A stretch of 64,000 bases of DNA from UBA1431 sp002329665 (GTDB taxonomy: Bacteria; Bacillota; Clostridia; Christensenellales; UBA1431), in the NCBI GenBank assembly GCA_040772545.1, contig JAXGXY010000001.1:1-64000 (forward strand), in the 5' to 3' direction. The notes beneath the pieces are model-generated. The model did no database searches, had not been told where the DNA came from, and saw nothing but the letters and a program-made list of their open reading frames with translations. Positions 17,845 to 26,820 of this stretch are shown here, piece after piece. How positions within the stretch are numbered: the stretch's first letter is position 1; every line of letters begins with the position of its first letter. Both the position numbers and the translations under genes were made by a program.

Positions 17845-18156
17845 TTGAACAGCGAAGTCATCAAGGCAGTGCGCGAAGCCGAGGGCAAAGCGAACGAGAT
17901 ACTGAAGAACGCGCGCGTCCGCGCGAAGGAGATCAACGCCGAAGCGATCGCCGGGGCGGAAGCGGCCGCGGCAGCTGTCCATGCAGAGACGCGCCGGAAG
18001 GTGCAGGCCCTGTATGAAACGGCGCGCGCGCAGGCGCGGGAGGATGTGGCTCGTTTCTTGGAAGCGAACCGCCAAGAGGGCGAGGCGCTCAAAGACGGCG
18101 CGAGGGCGCATCTGAACGAAGCGCGGGATTATATCATCGGAAGGATCGTGAAATAA
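17845..18156 (+). CDS. V/A-type ATPase peripheral stalk subunit (G/H type)
   Basis: A 103-residue, Ala/Glu/Arg-rich coiled-coil protein. It pairs with subunit E to form the peripheral stalk that links the catalytic head to subunit I. No catalytic motif is expected. The start is a TTG at 17845 with GGGGGG about 8 nt upstream. It opens the nine-gene operon and lies 2 nt before the gene for subunit I. Identity rests on coiled-coil character and position. Confidence 0.8.
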   Translation: MNSEVIKAVREAEGKANEILKNARVRAKEINAEAIAGAEAAAAAVHAETRRKVQALYETARAQAREDVARFLEANRQEGEALKDGARAHLNEARDYIIGRIVK

Positions 18157-18158
18157 AC

Positions 18159-20081
18159 ATGGCGCTCGTACCGATGAAGAAAGTCCGAATGCTCGCCTTG
18201 CTCGAGGAAAAGGAAGACATACTCAAACAGCTCCAGAGGCTGGGCATGGTGGAGATCCGGGAGATCGAGCCCGAGAACATGGACGATGCCGGCCTGGTGC
18301 CGATGCAGGCGGATGCGACGCAGGCCGAACTCGAGGCCCTGATCTCGCAGATGGATGCCGCCATCAGGTTTTTGTCGGAGTATTCCGAGGAAAAGAAAGG
18401 GTTTTTGGAGCAGAAGCCCGTTTTCAGTTATTCGGAACTGATGGAGATGCAAAAAGAGCTTGAGCCGGCCAAAGCCGTCGTCAAAGAGGCGAAGGCGCTG
18501 GAGAACAGGCTCGTCGAGACACGTTCGCGCCGTATCCGGTTACAGAATCTCAAAACGCAGATCGAGCCGTGGATGAGGCTCGGTGTGCCCGTAGAAGACG
18601 TGAAAAGCACCGCCCACGTATATCTGGCGGCGGGGTTCATCGCCCCCAACGAGGGCGAGGACCTGGGCGCGCGCCTCGAGCGGGAAGGCTGCCTCGCGGC
18701 CGTGGAACAGGTGGGCGTTTCGAGCGAGCGCGCCGCGGTATTCGTCATGGCCCACGGCGACGACATGCAAAAAACGCTGGAGGTCCTGCGGGAATACGGC
18801 TGGGCAGAGATGAACTTCGAAGGCCTTACGGGGCGTCCCGCAGACATATTCGCCGCGTACGAACAGGAAGAAAGCCGCCTTGAGCGCGAAAACGAAGAGG
18901 TCCGTGAGCAGGCGAAAGCGCTCAGCATGAGCATACACACGGTCGAACACGCGCGCGATTACCACGCGACCATGCTCGACCGCCTGTCCCTGAATGCAAG
19001 CATGGCGCGTACCGGTTCGACGTTCGCACTGCATGGGTGGGTGATGGCCGACCACACCGATATCCTCGAAAAGGAACTTGTCAAAGTTACCAACAATTAC
19101 TATATCCGGTTTTCCGATCCCGAGGAGGGCGATGAGATCCCTTCGGCGGTGCGCAACCCGAGGTCCGTGGACCAGTTCGAAGCGGTCGTGGACATGTATT
19201 CGCCGCCTTCGCCCAAGGGGGTCGTGGATCCGGCGCCGCTCCTGGGCCCGTTTTTCGTGATGTTTTACGGCATGATGGTTTCGGACGCGGCGTACGGCGC
19301 TATCATAGCGCTGGGCTGTTATGCGATCTATAAATGGAGAAAGCCTACGGGCATGATGAACAAGATGCTCAGGCTCCTTGCCTGGGGGGGCGTTGCCACC
19401 ATATTCTGGGGCCTGATGTTCGGCGGCGTGTTCGGCATCAGTATCCCGCCCATATTGATCAATCCGCTTACGCAGCCTATTGAGATGCTGGGCCTATGCT
19501 TCGGCCTCGGGTTCGTGCACATCATTACTGGAATCGTCATCAAAGCGTACATGAATATAAAACGCAGGCAATACCTGGACGCCGTCTGCGACCAGTTCCT
19601 CTGGATCATTTTGTTGTTCGGGCTGCCCATGCTCGCGCTTCCCGCGACCTCGACTATTGGCACCGTGTTTTCGCTCGTCGGCGTCGGGGGCATACTGCTC
19701 ACGGGGGGACGCCACCAGAAGAACATCTTCAAGAAGTTCACGTCGGGGCTGCTGTCCCTCTACGACATAACGGGGTATCTCTCCGATGTCCTCTCCTATT
19801 CGCGGCTGTTCGCGCTGGGGCTTGCGACCGGCGTCATCGCTTCGGTCTTCAACACCATCGGGGGCATGATGGCGGGTTCGGTATTCGGATACATCGCAAT
19901 GACCGCCGTGCTTATCATCGGGCACGCCTATAACATCGGGATCAACGCGATGGGCGCGTTCGTACATTCCTGCCGTCTCCAGTACATCGAATTCTTCGGC
20001 AAGTTCTACGAGAGCGGCGGGAGGCAGTTCCAGCCGCTCGGGTATAAGACGCGGTATCTGCGCGTGGGGAAAAAAGCGTAG
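18159..20081 (+). CDS. ntpI: V/A-type ATPase subunit I (a subunit)
   Basis: A 640-residue stator subunit. The N-terminal half (about 1-340) is cytosolic with coiled coils. The C-terminal half has about seven helices (from about 360), including GPFFVMFYGMMVSDAAYG and the ion-path helix LSYSRLFALGLATG with its essential arginine. It ends with the usual LQYIEFFGKFYESGGR-type block. It forms the ion half-channels against the K ring. It starts 2 nt after the stalk gene. Confidence 0.95.
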   Translation: MALVPMKKVRMLALLEEKEDILKQLQRLGMVEIREIEPENMDDAGLVPMQADATQAELEALISQMDAAIRFLSEYSEEKKGFLEQKPVFSYSELMEMQKELEPAKAVVKEAKALENRLVETRSRRIRLQNLKTQIEPWMRLGVPVEDVKSTAHVYLAAGFIAPNEGEDLGARLEREGCLAAVEQVGVSSERAAVFVMAHGDDMQKTLEVLREYGWAEMNFEGLTGRPADIFAAYEQEESRLERENEEVREQAKALSMSIHTVEHARDYHATMLDRLSLNASMARTGSTFALHGWVMADHTDILEKELVKVTNNYYIRFSDPEEGDEIPSAVRNPRSVDQFEAVVDMYSPPSPKGVVDPAPLLGPFFVMFYGMMVSDAAYGAIIALGCYAIYKWRKPTGMMNKMLRLLAWGGVATIFWGLMFGGVFGISIPPILINPLTQPIEMLGLCFGLGFVHIITGIVIKAYMNIKRRQYLDAVCDQFLWIILLFGLPMLALPATSTIGTVFSLVGVGGILLTGGRHQKNIFKKFTSGLLSLYDITGYLSDVLSYSRLFALGLATGVIASVFNTIGGMMAGSVFGYIAMTAVLIIGHAYNIGINAMGAFVHSCRLQYIEFFGKFYESGGRQFQPLGYKTRYLRVGKKA

Positions 20082-20133
20082 TTTTTTAATAAGCGATGTT
20101 TATTATTTTTTAATACTAAGGAGGACTTTGACG

Positions 20134-20604
20134 ATGGAACTAGGACAGATTTTGGCACTGCTCGGCGCGGCACTGGCGGTTGGGCTGGCGGGCATCGGTT
20201 CGGCGATCGGCGTAGGCATAGCGGGCCAGGCGGCGGCAGGGATCGTTGCGGAGAACCCCGATAAGTTCGGCCAGACGCTGCTGCTGCAGGCGCTTCCCGG
20301 CACGCAGGGGATCTACGGCCTGTTGATCGGCTTCATCATCATGCTCAACATCGGCGTGCTCGGCGGCCTGAAACCCGTTACGGTCGACCAGGGGATCATG
20401 ATCCTCATAGCGGCCCTGCCCATCGGTTTCGTCGGGCTGATTTCAGCGATCGCGCAGGGCAAGACGGCCGTTGCCGGCATCCACATGATCGGCAAGCGCG
20501 ACGAGCTCGGCAAGGCGATCACCTTTGCGGTCCTCGTCGAAACGTACGCCGTGCTTGCGCTGCTGGCTTCGTTCCTGATGGTCAGCGGCATCCAGATCGG
20601 CTAA
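20134..20604 (+). CDS. ntpK: V/A-type ATPase rotor subunit K, Na+-type signature
   Basis: A 156-residue proteolipid with four helices from two fused hairpins. The ion carboxylate is Glu136 in LVETYAVLA. Leu54, Thr57, Gln58 and Tyr61 (in LPGTQGIYG) and Gln108 (in AIAQGKT) match the Na+ ligands Leu61, Thr64, Gln65, Tyr68, Gln110 and Glu139 of Enterococcus hirae NtpK. This suggests a Na+-coupled ring. The first hairpin lacks its own carboxylate (Gln58 stands in the region), as expected for fused K subunits. The ATG at 20134 lies 9 nt from AAGGAGG; the TTG at 20128 is too near. Confidence 0.93.
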   Translation: MELGQILALLGAALAVGLAGIGSAIGVGIAGQAAAGIVAENPDKFGQTLLLQALPGTQGIYGLLIGFIIMLNIGVLGGLKPVTVDQGIMILIAALPIGFVGLISAIAQGKTAVAGIHMIGKRDELGKAITFAVLVETYAVLALLASFLMVSGIQIG

Positions 20605-20631
20605 AAATCTGAGGTTTGGAGTAGCGATATA

Positions 20632-21225
20632 ATGAGCGGAGCCGATAAGATCATAGAAAAAATTTTAAGCGACGCCCGCAAGGCATCCGAGGACATCATC
20701 GCAAAAGCCCAGGCGAACGCGGAAGCGCTGGTCGCCAGGGCCAAAGCGGATGCAGAGAAGGAAGCGGCGGCGCAGTTGGAAAAAAGCGAGAAGGAAGCGC
20801 AGGACATCAAACGCCGCATGATGTCGGTGGCAGAGCTCGACGGGCGCAAACACCTCCTCTCCTGCAAGCAGCAGGTGATCGAAGAAGCGTTCGAAGCGGC
20901 GAAGCAGGCCCTTGAGTCGCTGGAAACGGAGCCCTACAGGGCCCTTGTGAAGCGGCTCATCCTCGAAAACGCGCAGGGCGGTGACGAGATCCTGTGCGCC
21001 GGGAAGGACGCCGCCGTGTTTTCCGGGGATTTTATCGCGGCGGTAAACGAAGAACTCGGCGCGGCCCAGAGGGGGAGCGTGCGCCTATCGGACGAGCGCG
21101 TCAACATTTCGGGCGGGTTCGTGCTGCGCAGCGAGACGATGGAGCGCAACTGTTCGTTCGAGGCGCTCCTTCGCATGGTGCGCGAGGAGGCGGAGCCCCG
21201 GGTGGCCGCCATACTCTTTGGGTAA
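20632..21225 (+). CDS. ntpE: V/A-type ATPase subunit E
   Basis: A 197-residue peripheral-stalk subunit. A long N-terminal coiled coil rich in Ala, Lys and Glu (about 1-85) is followed by a globular C-terminal domain (about 100-197) containing ISGGFVLRSETMERNCSFEALL, typical of the family. It pairs with the small stalk protein encoded first in the operon. ATG at 20632 is 27 nt after the K gene. Confidence 0.9.
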   Translation: MSGADKIIEKILSDARKASEDIIAKAQANAEALVARAKADAEKEAAAQLEKSEKEAQDIKRRMMSVAELDGRKHLLSCKQQVIEEAFEAAKQALESLETEPYRALVKRLILENAQGGDEILCAGKDAAVFSGDFIAAVNEELGAAQRGSVRLSDERVNISGGFVLRSETMERNCSFEALLRMVREEAEPRVAAILFG

Positions 21226-21237
21226 CGGAGGTAACAT

Positions 21238-22260
21238 ATGCCACAGGCCAGCTACATATATGCGAATGCGCGCGTGGGCGTGGCGCAGACCCGGCTGCTG
21301 ACACCCGAACGCGTCGAGAGGATGACGGAGGCCAAAGACGCATCAGAGGCGCTCAAGGTCCTGCAGGAAGCGGGTTACGGCGGGAACAGGGAAGTGAAAA
21401 GCGCGTTCGATTTTCAGCAGCTGATCGACGACGAGCTGAAGAAGGCCTACGATTTTATTTACGAGATCACGCCGGACAAGGACCTGACGGACCTTTTCCT
21501 CGTGCCGTTCGATTTCCATAACGTCAAGGCGCTGGTCAAGGGCCGGCTGCTTAGCGAGGAAGACGACGATACGCTGCTGTATCCGGTGGGGACCGTCCCT
21601 TATGACCGCCTGAAGGCAGGGGTGCGCGACCGCGACTATAGATCGCTCCCCGGGCACCTGGCCGAATTGCTCGAAGCGCTGGACCAGATGCTGGCCGGCA
21701 GGGTGGATCCGCAGGCCCTGGACACTTTCGTGGACCGGGCCATGTACCGCTATATCATCGGCGTGCTCGATTCCCCGGACTTCGGGAAGCACCTGAAAAA
21801 CGCGCCGTTCGTATCCGAATACTACCGCGCGCAGTGCGACCTGGCCAACGTGATAACGTTCCTCAGGGCAAAAAAAGCCGGTTTGTCCCGCGAAGAATTC
21901 GCGGCGCTAATGATGCCGGAGCAGGACATCGGCAAAGCGCGGCTCCTCGAAGCGTTCGAACAGCCCCTAGAAACGGCGGCCCGGCATATCGGCGCGGATT
22001 CCCTGAACCCTTTGATTTCCCAGGGAATAGAAGAATACGTGAAGACCGGGTCGACGGCGCGGATGGAACGCCTGCGCGACGATTATCTGTTCGGGCTGGT
22101 AATGACGGGCAGGCACGATATATTCAAGATCGGGCCGGTGATCGGCTACCTGCTCGCGAGGGAACAGGAAGCGCGGGCCGTACGCCTTATTATGACCGCG
22201 AAGCTCAACCACATCCCGGGCGATGTGGTCCGGGAAAGGTTGCGTGAACTCTATGTCTAA
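21238..22260 (+). CDS. ntpC: V/A-type ATPase subunit C (d-type)
   Basis: A 340-residue funnel-shaped subunit that couples the central stalk to the membrane ring. The opening block YIYANARVGVAQTRLLTPERVERM and DLFLVPFDFHNVKALVKGRLL are typical of the vATP-synt_AC39 family. It is helical with no catalytic residues. ATG follows ACGGAGGT by 6 nt. Its last codons overlap the start of subunit F by 8 nt. Confidence 0.92.
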   Translation: MPQASYIYANARVGVAQTRLLTPERVERMTEAKDASEALKVLQEAGYGGNREVKSAFDFQQLIDDELKKAYDFIYEITPDKDLTDLFLVPFDFHNVKALVKGRLLSEEDDDTLLYPVGTVPYDRLKAGVRDRDYRSLPGHLAELLEALDQMLAGRVDPQALDTFVDRAMYRYIIGVLDSPDFGKHLKNAPFVSEYYRAQCDLANVITFLRAKKAGLSREEFAALMMPEQDIGKARLLEAFEQPLETAARHIGADSLNPLISQGIEEYVKTGSTARMERLRDDYLFGLVMTGRHDIFKIGPVIGYLLAREQEARAVRLIMTAKLNHIPGDVVRERLRELYV

Positions 22261-22573
22261 AGTTGCTGTGATCGGAGACAGGGACTCCATACTGGGATTC
22301 AAGGCGATAGGCCTTTCGGTATACCCCGTTACGGACCCCGACAAGGCGGTCGGCATCATACACCGGCTGGCCAGGGACGGCTGCAGCGTGATCTTCATCA
22401 CCGAGCAGGTGGCCGAACGGGTGAAGGAGACCATCGACAGATACAAGACGGCGCCGTACCCGGCGATCATCCCGATCCCCAACAACGAGGGGACGACGGG
22501 CTTCGGCCTTCGGGGCGTGCGGGCCAACGTGGAAAAGGCCATCGGCGCCGACATCATATTCAGGGGACAGTAA
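22253..22573 (+). CDS. ntpG: V/A-type ATPase subunit F
   Basis: A 106-residue Rossmann-like central-stalk subunit (NtpG in the Enterococcus naming). It opens KVAVIGDRDSILGFKAIG and carries IFITEQVAERV in the middle, both typical. It contacts subunit D in the rotor. The ATG at 22253 overlaps the end of the C gene, which suggests coupling. Confidence 0.92.
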   Translation: MSKVAVIGDRDSILGFKAIGLSVYPVTDPDKAVGIIHRLARDGCSVIFITEQVAERVKETIDRYKTAPYPAIIPIPNNEGTTGFGLRGVRANVEKAIGADIIFRGQ

Positions 22574-22642
22574 CCGGTCCCGGCCGGACGTGCGGGCGGG
22601 AACGGACCAATAAGTTTGTGCAGGAAAGAGGTTAGATGCGTC

Positions 22643-24412
22643 ATGCAGGGTACGATAGTCAAGGTATCCGGGCCACTGATCGTAGCGAGCGGCATGAAGG
22701 AGAGCAAGATCTACGACGTGGTCAGGGTGAGCGATAAGCGCCTTATCGGCGAGATCATAGAATTGCGGGGCGACATGGCGTCCATCCAGGTATACGAGGA
22801 AACGGCGGGCCTGGGCCCCGGTGAACCGGTCGAGACCACGGGTGTGCCGCTGTCGGTGGAACTGGCCCCCGGCCTGATCGAATCGATCTTCGACGGCATC
22901 CAGCGCCCCCTGGACGTGATACGCGAACGGGTGGGCGACCGCATCACCCGCGGCGTCGAAGTCAGTGCGCTGGACCACGGGAAGAAGTGGGACTTCAAGC
23001 CTGTCGCCAACATCGGCGCCGAGGTCGTGGGGGGAGACGTGCTGGGTACCGTGCAGGAATCGGTGGTCGTGGAGCACAGGGTCATGGTTCCGCCCGGCCT
23101 GTCGGGACGCCTGACCTGGATCCATGCCGGCGAAGCCACTATCGACGACCCCATAGCGAAGCTGGTGGACGGAAACGGCGAAGAGCACGTCATCACGATG
23201 CTCCAGCGCTGGCCGGTGCGAATCGCCCGCCCGTACAAGGATAAGCTCGCCCCCACCGAACCGATGATTACCGGACAGCGCGTCATCGACACGCTCTTCC
23301 CGGTGGCCAAAGGCGGCGTCGCGGCCGTGCCGGGGCCGTTCGGGTCGGGGAAGACGGTCGTGCAGCACCAGCTCGCGAAATGGGCGGACGCGGAAATCAT
23401 CGTGTACGTCGGCTGCGGCGAACGCGGCAACGAGATGACCGACGTGCTCATGGAGTTCCCCGAACTTAGCGACCCGCGCACCGGAGAGCCGCTGATGAAG
23501 CGCACGGTGCTGATCGCAAACACGTCCGACATGCCGGTCGCGGCGCGCGAAGCCTCGATCTATACCGGGATCACCATCGCCGAATACTATCGCGACATGG
23601 GCTATAAGGTCGCTATCATGGCCGACTCCACTTCCCGCTGGGCCGAGGCCCTGCGCGAGATGTCCGGGCGCCTCGAGGAGATGCCGGGCGAGGAGGGTTA
23701 CCCCGCCTATCTTTCCAGCCGCATGGCCGACTTCTACGAGCGCGCGGGGTGGGTCGTCTGCATGGGCGCCGACGACCGCCAGGGCGCGATCTCGGCGATC
23801 GGGGCCGTTTCACCGCCGGGCGGCGACATCTCCGAGCCGGTGTCGCAGGCTACGCTCAGGATCGTGAAGGTTTTCTGGGGCCTCAGCGCGCAGCTTGCCT
23901 ACAGGCGGCATTTCCCCGCGATCGACTGGCTGTTGAGCTACTCCCTGTACACGCAGAGGCTGTCGGACTGGTTCGGGGAGAACGTGTCCGACGACTGGAA
24001 CGCGATGCGGGATGCGACGATGGCGCTTTTGCAGGAAGAGTCGGAGCTGGAGGAGATCGTACGCCTGGTAGGGCAGGACGCGCTGAGCGTCAGGGACAGG
24101 ATGACGCTCGAAGCCGCGCGTTCGGTCCGCGAGGACTATCTGCACCAGAACGCCTTTCACGAGGTGGACACGTATTCGTCGCCGGCGAAGCAGCGCATGA
24201 TGCTCAGGCTCATCCTGGATTACAGCAACAAGGCGCAGCAGGCCCTCGAGAACGGGGCGGAGTATTCGAAGGTCATCAGCCTTCCGGTGCGCGAAGCGAT
24301 CGGCCGGATCAAGTACACGCCTGAGGAACAGATGGCGGACCGCTTCGACGAAGTGTCCCGGCAGCTCGAAAGCGAGATCAATTCGCTGATGGCGCAAGGA
24401 GGATTGGAATAA
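22643..24412 (+). CDS. ntpA: V/A-type ATPase catalytic subunit A
   Basis: A 589-residue catalytic subunit. Walker A is GPFGSGKT (about 231-239), the catalytic acid lies in CGERGNEM, and the A-subunit-specific bulge domain occupies about 110-190. It hydrolyses or makes ATP in alternation with B. MQGTIVKVSGPL is the usual start, so the ATG at 22643 is chosen over an in-frame TTG at 22616; the nearest GAGG lies 11 nt upstream. Its stop overlaps the B start (TAATG). Confidence 0.96.
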   Translation: MQGTIVKVSGPLIVASGMKESKIYDVVRVSDKRLIGEIIELRGDMASIQVYEETAGLGPGEPVETTGVPLSVELAPGLIESIFDGIQRPLDVIRERVGDRITRGVEVSALDHGKKWDFKPVANIGAEVVGGDVLGTVQESVVVEHRVMVPPGLSGRLTWIHAGEATIDDPIAKLVDGNGEEHVITMLQRWPVRIARPYKDKLAPTEPMITGQRVIDTLFPVAKGGVAAVPGPFGSGKTVVQHQLAKWADAEIIVYVGCGERGNEMTDVLMEFPELSDPRTGEPLMKRTVLIANTSDMPVAAREASIYTGITIAEYYRDMGYKVAIMADSTSRWAEALREMSGRLEEMPGEEGYPAYLSSRMADFYERAGWVVCMGADDRQGAISAIGAVSPPGGDISEPVSQATLRIVKVFWGLSAQLAYRRHFPAIDWLLSYSLYTQRLSDWFGENVSDDWNAMRDATMALLQEESELEEIVRLVGQDALSVRDRMTLEAARSVREDYLHQNAFHEVDTYSSPAKQRMMLRLILDYSNKAQQALENGAEYSKVISLPVREAIGRIKYTPEEQMADRFDEVSRQLESEINSLMAQGGLE

Positions 24413-25797
24413 TGCTGAAGGAATACCGCACCATCAAGGAAAGCGTCGGGCCGCTGATGCTCGTGGAAAAGGTGGAAGGCGTCAAATACAACGAACTGGT
24501 GGAGGTAGAACAGGAAGGCGGCGAGGTCCGCCTCGGCCGCGTGCTGGAGATTTCGGCCGACAAAGCGCTGGTCCAGCTCTTCCAGAGCGCCCAGGGCCTC
24601 AAGATCAGTTCGGCCAAGGCGAGGTTTCTGGGAAAGGGCCAGGAACTCGCCGTTTCGCTGGACATGCTCGGCCGCGTTTTCAATGGCATGGGCGAGCCCA
24701 GGGACGGCGGCGCGCCCATCATCCCCGAAAAAAGGCTGGACATCAACGGCGCGCCCATCAACCCGGCGGCGCGCGACTACCCTTCCGAGTTCATACAGAC
24801 CGGTATATCGGCGATCGACGGCCTGAACACGCTGGTACGCGGACAGAAACTGCCCGTGTTCTCCGGCTCCGGCCTGCCCCACGCGCAGCTCGCGGCGCAG
24901 ATCGCGCGGCAGTCCAAGGTGCTGGGGTCCGACGAAAAATTCGCGGTCGTGTTTGCTGCGGTCGGGATCACGTTCGAGGAAGCGGATTTCTTCATCAGCG
25001 ACTTCAGGCGCACGGGCGCGATCGAACGCACCGTCCTTTTCATCAACCTGGCCAACGAGCCGGCCGTCGAGCGTATCGCGACGCCGCGCATGGCGCTCAC
25101 CGCGGCCGAGTATCTCGCGTACGAGAAAGACATGCACGTGCTGGTCATCATCACCGACATAACCAACTACGCCGAAGCGCTGCGCGAGGTTTCCGCCGCG
25201 CGCAAGGAAGTGCCGGGACGCAGGGGCTACCCGGGGTACCTCTACACCGACCTCGCGACGATGTACGAGCGGGCGGGCAGGATCAAGGGCCGTACGGGCT
25301 CGATCACGCAGATCCCTATTCTGACCATGCCCGAGGACGACAAGACCCACCCTATCCCCGACCTGACGGGGTACATCACAGAGGGGCAGATCATTCTCTC
25401 GCGCGAACTCCACAGGAAGGCTGTCACGCCGCCTATCGACGTGCTCCCGTCGCTTTCGCGCCTCAAGGACAAGGGCATCGGCAAAGGCAAGACCCGCGAA
25501 GACCACGCGGACACGATGAACCAGCTCTTCGCCGCGTACGCGCGCGGGAAGGAGGCCAAGGAACTCTCGGTAATCCTGGGCGAAGCGGCGCTTTCCGACG
25601 TGGACAAACTTTTTGCGAAGTTCTCGGACGCCTTCGAGGCCCGGTACGTTTCGCAGGGCTATGAAACCAACCGCACGATAGAGGAAACGCTCGACCTTGG
25701 CTGGGAACTGCTGGCGATCCTGCCCAAGGCTGAACTCAAGCGCATCCGCGACGAGTTCATCGACAAATACCTGCCCGAAGCCGAAGGGGATGAGTGA
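24412..25797 (+). CDS. ntpB: V/A-type ATPase regulatory subunit B
   Basis: A 461-residue non-catalytic partner of subunit A in the A3B3 head. The P-loop position reads FSGSGLPHAQ, lacking the GK[ST] of catalytic subunits, as normal for B. LVIITDITNYAEALREVS and PGRRGYPGYLYTDLA are conserved blocks. ATG overlaps the A stop by one base. It ends 2 nt before the preferred start of D. Confidence 0.96.
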   Translation: MLKEYRTIKESVGPLMLVEKVEGVKYNELVEVEQEGGEVRLGRVLEISADKALVQLFQSAQGLKISSAKARFLGKGQELAVSLDMLGRVFNGMGEPRDGGAPIIPEKRLDINGAPINPAARDYPSEFIQTGISAIDGLNTLVRGQKLPVFSGSGLPHAQLAAQIARQSKVLGSDEKFAVVFAAVGITFEEADFFISDFRRTGAIERTVLFINLANEPAVERIATPRMALTAAEYLAYEKDMHVLVIITDITNYAEALREVSAARKEVPGRRGYPGYLYTDLATMYERAGRIKGRTGSITQIPILTMPEDDKTHPIPDLTGYITEGQIILSRELHRKAVTPPIDVLPSLSRLKDKGIGKGKTREDHADTMNQLFAAYARGKEAKELSVILGEAALSDVDKLFAKFSDAFEARYVSQGYETNRTIEETLDLGWELLAILPKAELKRIRDEFIDKYLPEAEGDE

Positions 25798-25799
25798 CG

Positions 25800-26441
25800 A
25801 TGCCCATTCAGGTCAACCCGACGCGCATGGAGCTCACCCGCGTCAAAAAACGCCGGAAGGTGGCGGTGCGCGGGCATAAGCTGCTCAAAGACAAGCGCGA
25901 CGAGATGGTCCGCCGGTTTATCACGCTGATCCGCAGGAACAAGGAACTGCGCGAAAAGATCGAGGACGAACTCGCGCGCGCGCTCAAAGGCTTCGTCGTG
26001 GCGCGGGCGGTGATGAGCGAACAGGGCCTTATTGAGGCGGTGCAGTACCCGGCGCGGGAAGTCCGGTTGAAGCTCGGGACGCGCAACATCATGAGCGTGG
26101 ACGTGCCGGTCATCAGCATCGGGGAAGAAGAGGAAGCCTCCGCGGCGAGCCGGTACCCCTACAGTTTCGCGACCACGTCGGGCGAACTGGACGAGGCTAT
26201 CGCGACGCTTGTGGACCTTCTCCCAAAACTGATTGAACTTGCCGAGATAGAGAAGACGTGCAACATGCTCGCCGACGAGATCGAGAAGACCCGCCGCCGC
26301 GTGAACGCGCTCGAGTACGTGATGATCCCGCAGTTCGAGGAGACGATACGCGACATCACGATGAAGCTCGAGGAAAACGAGCGCGGCAGCCTGACCCGGC
26401 TGATGAAGATGAAAGACATCCTCGCCGGGCGCGAAGCGTGA
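25800..26441 (+). CDS. ntpD: V/A-type ATPase subunit D
   Basis: A 213-residue central-stalk subunit forming a long antiparallel coiled coil inside the A3B3 head. The opening NPTRMELTRVKKRRKVAVRG and the C-terminal RVNALEYVMIPQFEETI are family hallmarks. The ATG at 25800 lies 10 nt from AAGGGG; a GTG at 25794 overlapping the B stop is also possible. It is the last gene of the operon. A separate promoter for the SRP RNA begins 5 nt later. Confidence 0.94.
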   Translation: MPIQVNPTRMELTRVKKRRKVAVRGHKLLKDKRDEMVRRFITLIRRNKELREKIEDELARALKGFVVARAVMSEQGLIEAVQYPAREVRLKLGTRNIMSVDVPVISIGEEEEASAASRYPYSFATTSGELDEAIATLVDLLPKLIELAEIEKTCNMLADEIEKTRRRVNALEYVMIPQFEETIRDITMKLEENERGSLTRLMKMKDILAGREA

Positions 26442-26445
26442 CAGC

Positions 26446-26474
26446 TTGCAATTTCCCCCCAAAGAGTGTATAAT
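26446..26474 (+). promoter_or_regulatory. Sigma-A promoter of the SRP RNA gene
   Basis: TTGCAA (26446-26451), 17 nt, TATAAT (26469-26474), placing the transcript start near 26481. Confidence 0.85.
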
Positions 26475-26480
26475 TTCGTT

Positions 26481-26750
26481 GCCGTGCTACACGGGGAGTC
26501 AGCGGTGCCCTGTAACCCGCAATCCGCTATAGCGGGGTGGAAAGCCCGTACCTGAGGCCTGCCGAGGCAGCCGTGCGCCGGTGGAAGGCGTTGAAGGGCC
26601 GGGTCCCGTGCAACGTGAATCCGTGAACCATGTCAGGTCCTGACGGAAGCAGCATTAAGCGGGCGTTCGCGTGTGCCGCGGGGCAACCTGGCCCGAGCCG
26701 TTTCATCGGAATGCTGGCGGCCGGCCGGGGGACGAAGACGGGTGCACGGC
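26481..26750 (+). ncRNA. ffs: Signal recognition particle RNA, large Bacillus type
   Basis: About 270 nt. The ends pair (GCCGTGC at 26481-26487 with GCACGGC at 26744-26750), and TTTT follows. The highly conserved Ffh-binding domain GTCAGGTCCTGACGGAAGC lies at about 26632-26650, followed by AGCATTAAGC. The length and the presence of an Alu-like 5' domain match the 271-nt Bacillus scRNA rather than the 114-nt E. coli form. The RNA works with Ffh and FtsY in co-translational membrane targeting. Confidence 0.96.
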
Positions 26751-26758
26751 TTTTATGC

Positions 26759-26790
26759 GAAGACAAACCTTAAATGGGTTTGTCTTCGGT
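26759..26790 (+). terminator. Terminator downstream of the SRP RNA
   Basis: GAAGACAAACC (26759-26769) pairs perfectly with GGTTTGTCTTC (26777-26787), then GGTTTGTT. It separates the RNA gene from the convergent queG-like gene. Confidence 0.75.
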
Positions 26791-26820
26791 TTGTTATACG
26801 GTGTTTCGTTGCGAGCCGTT

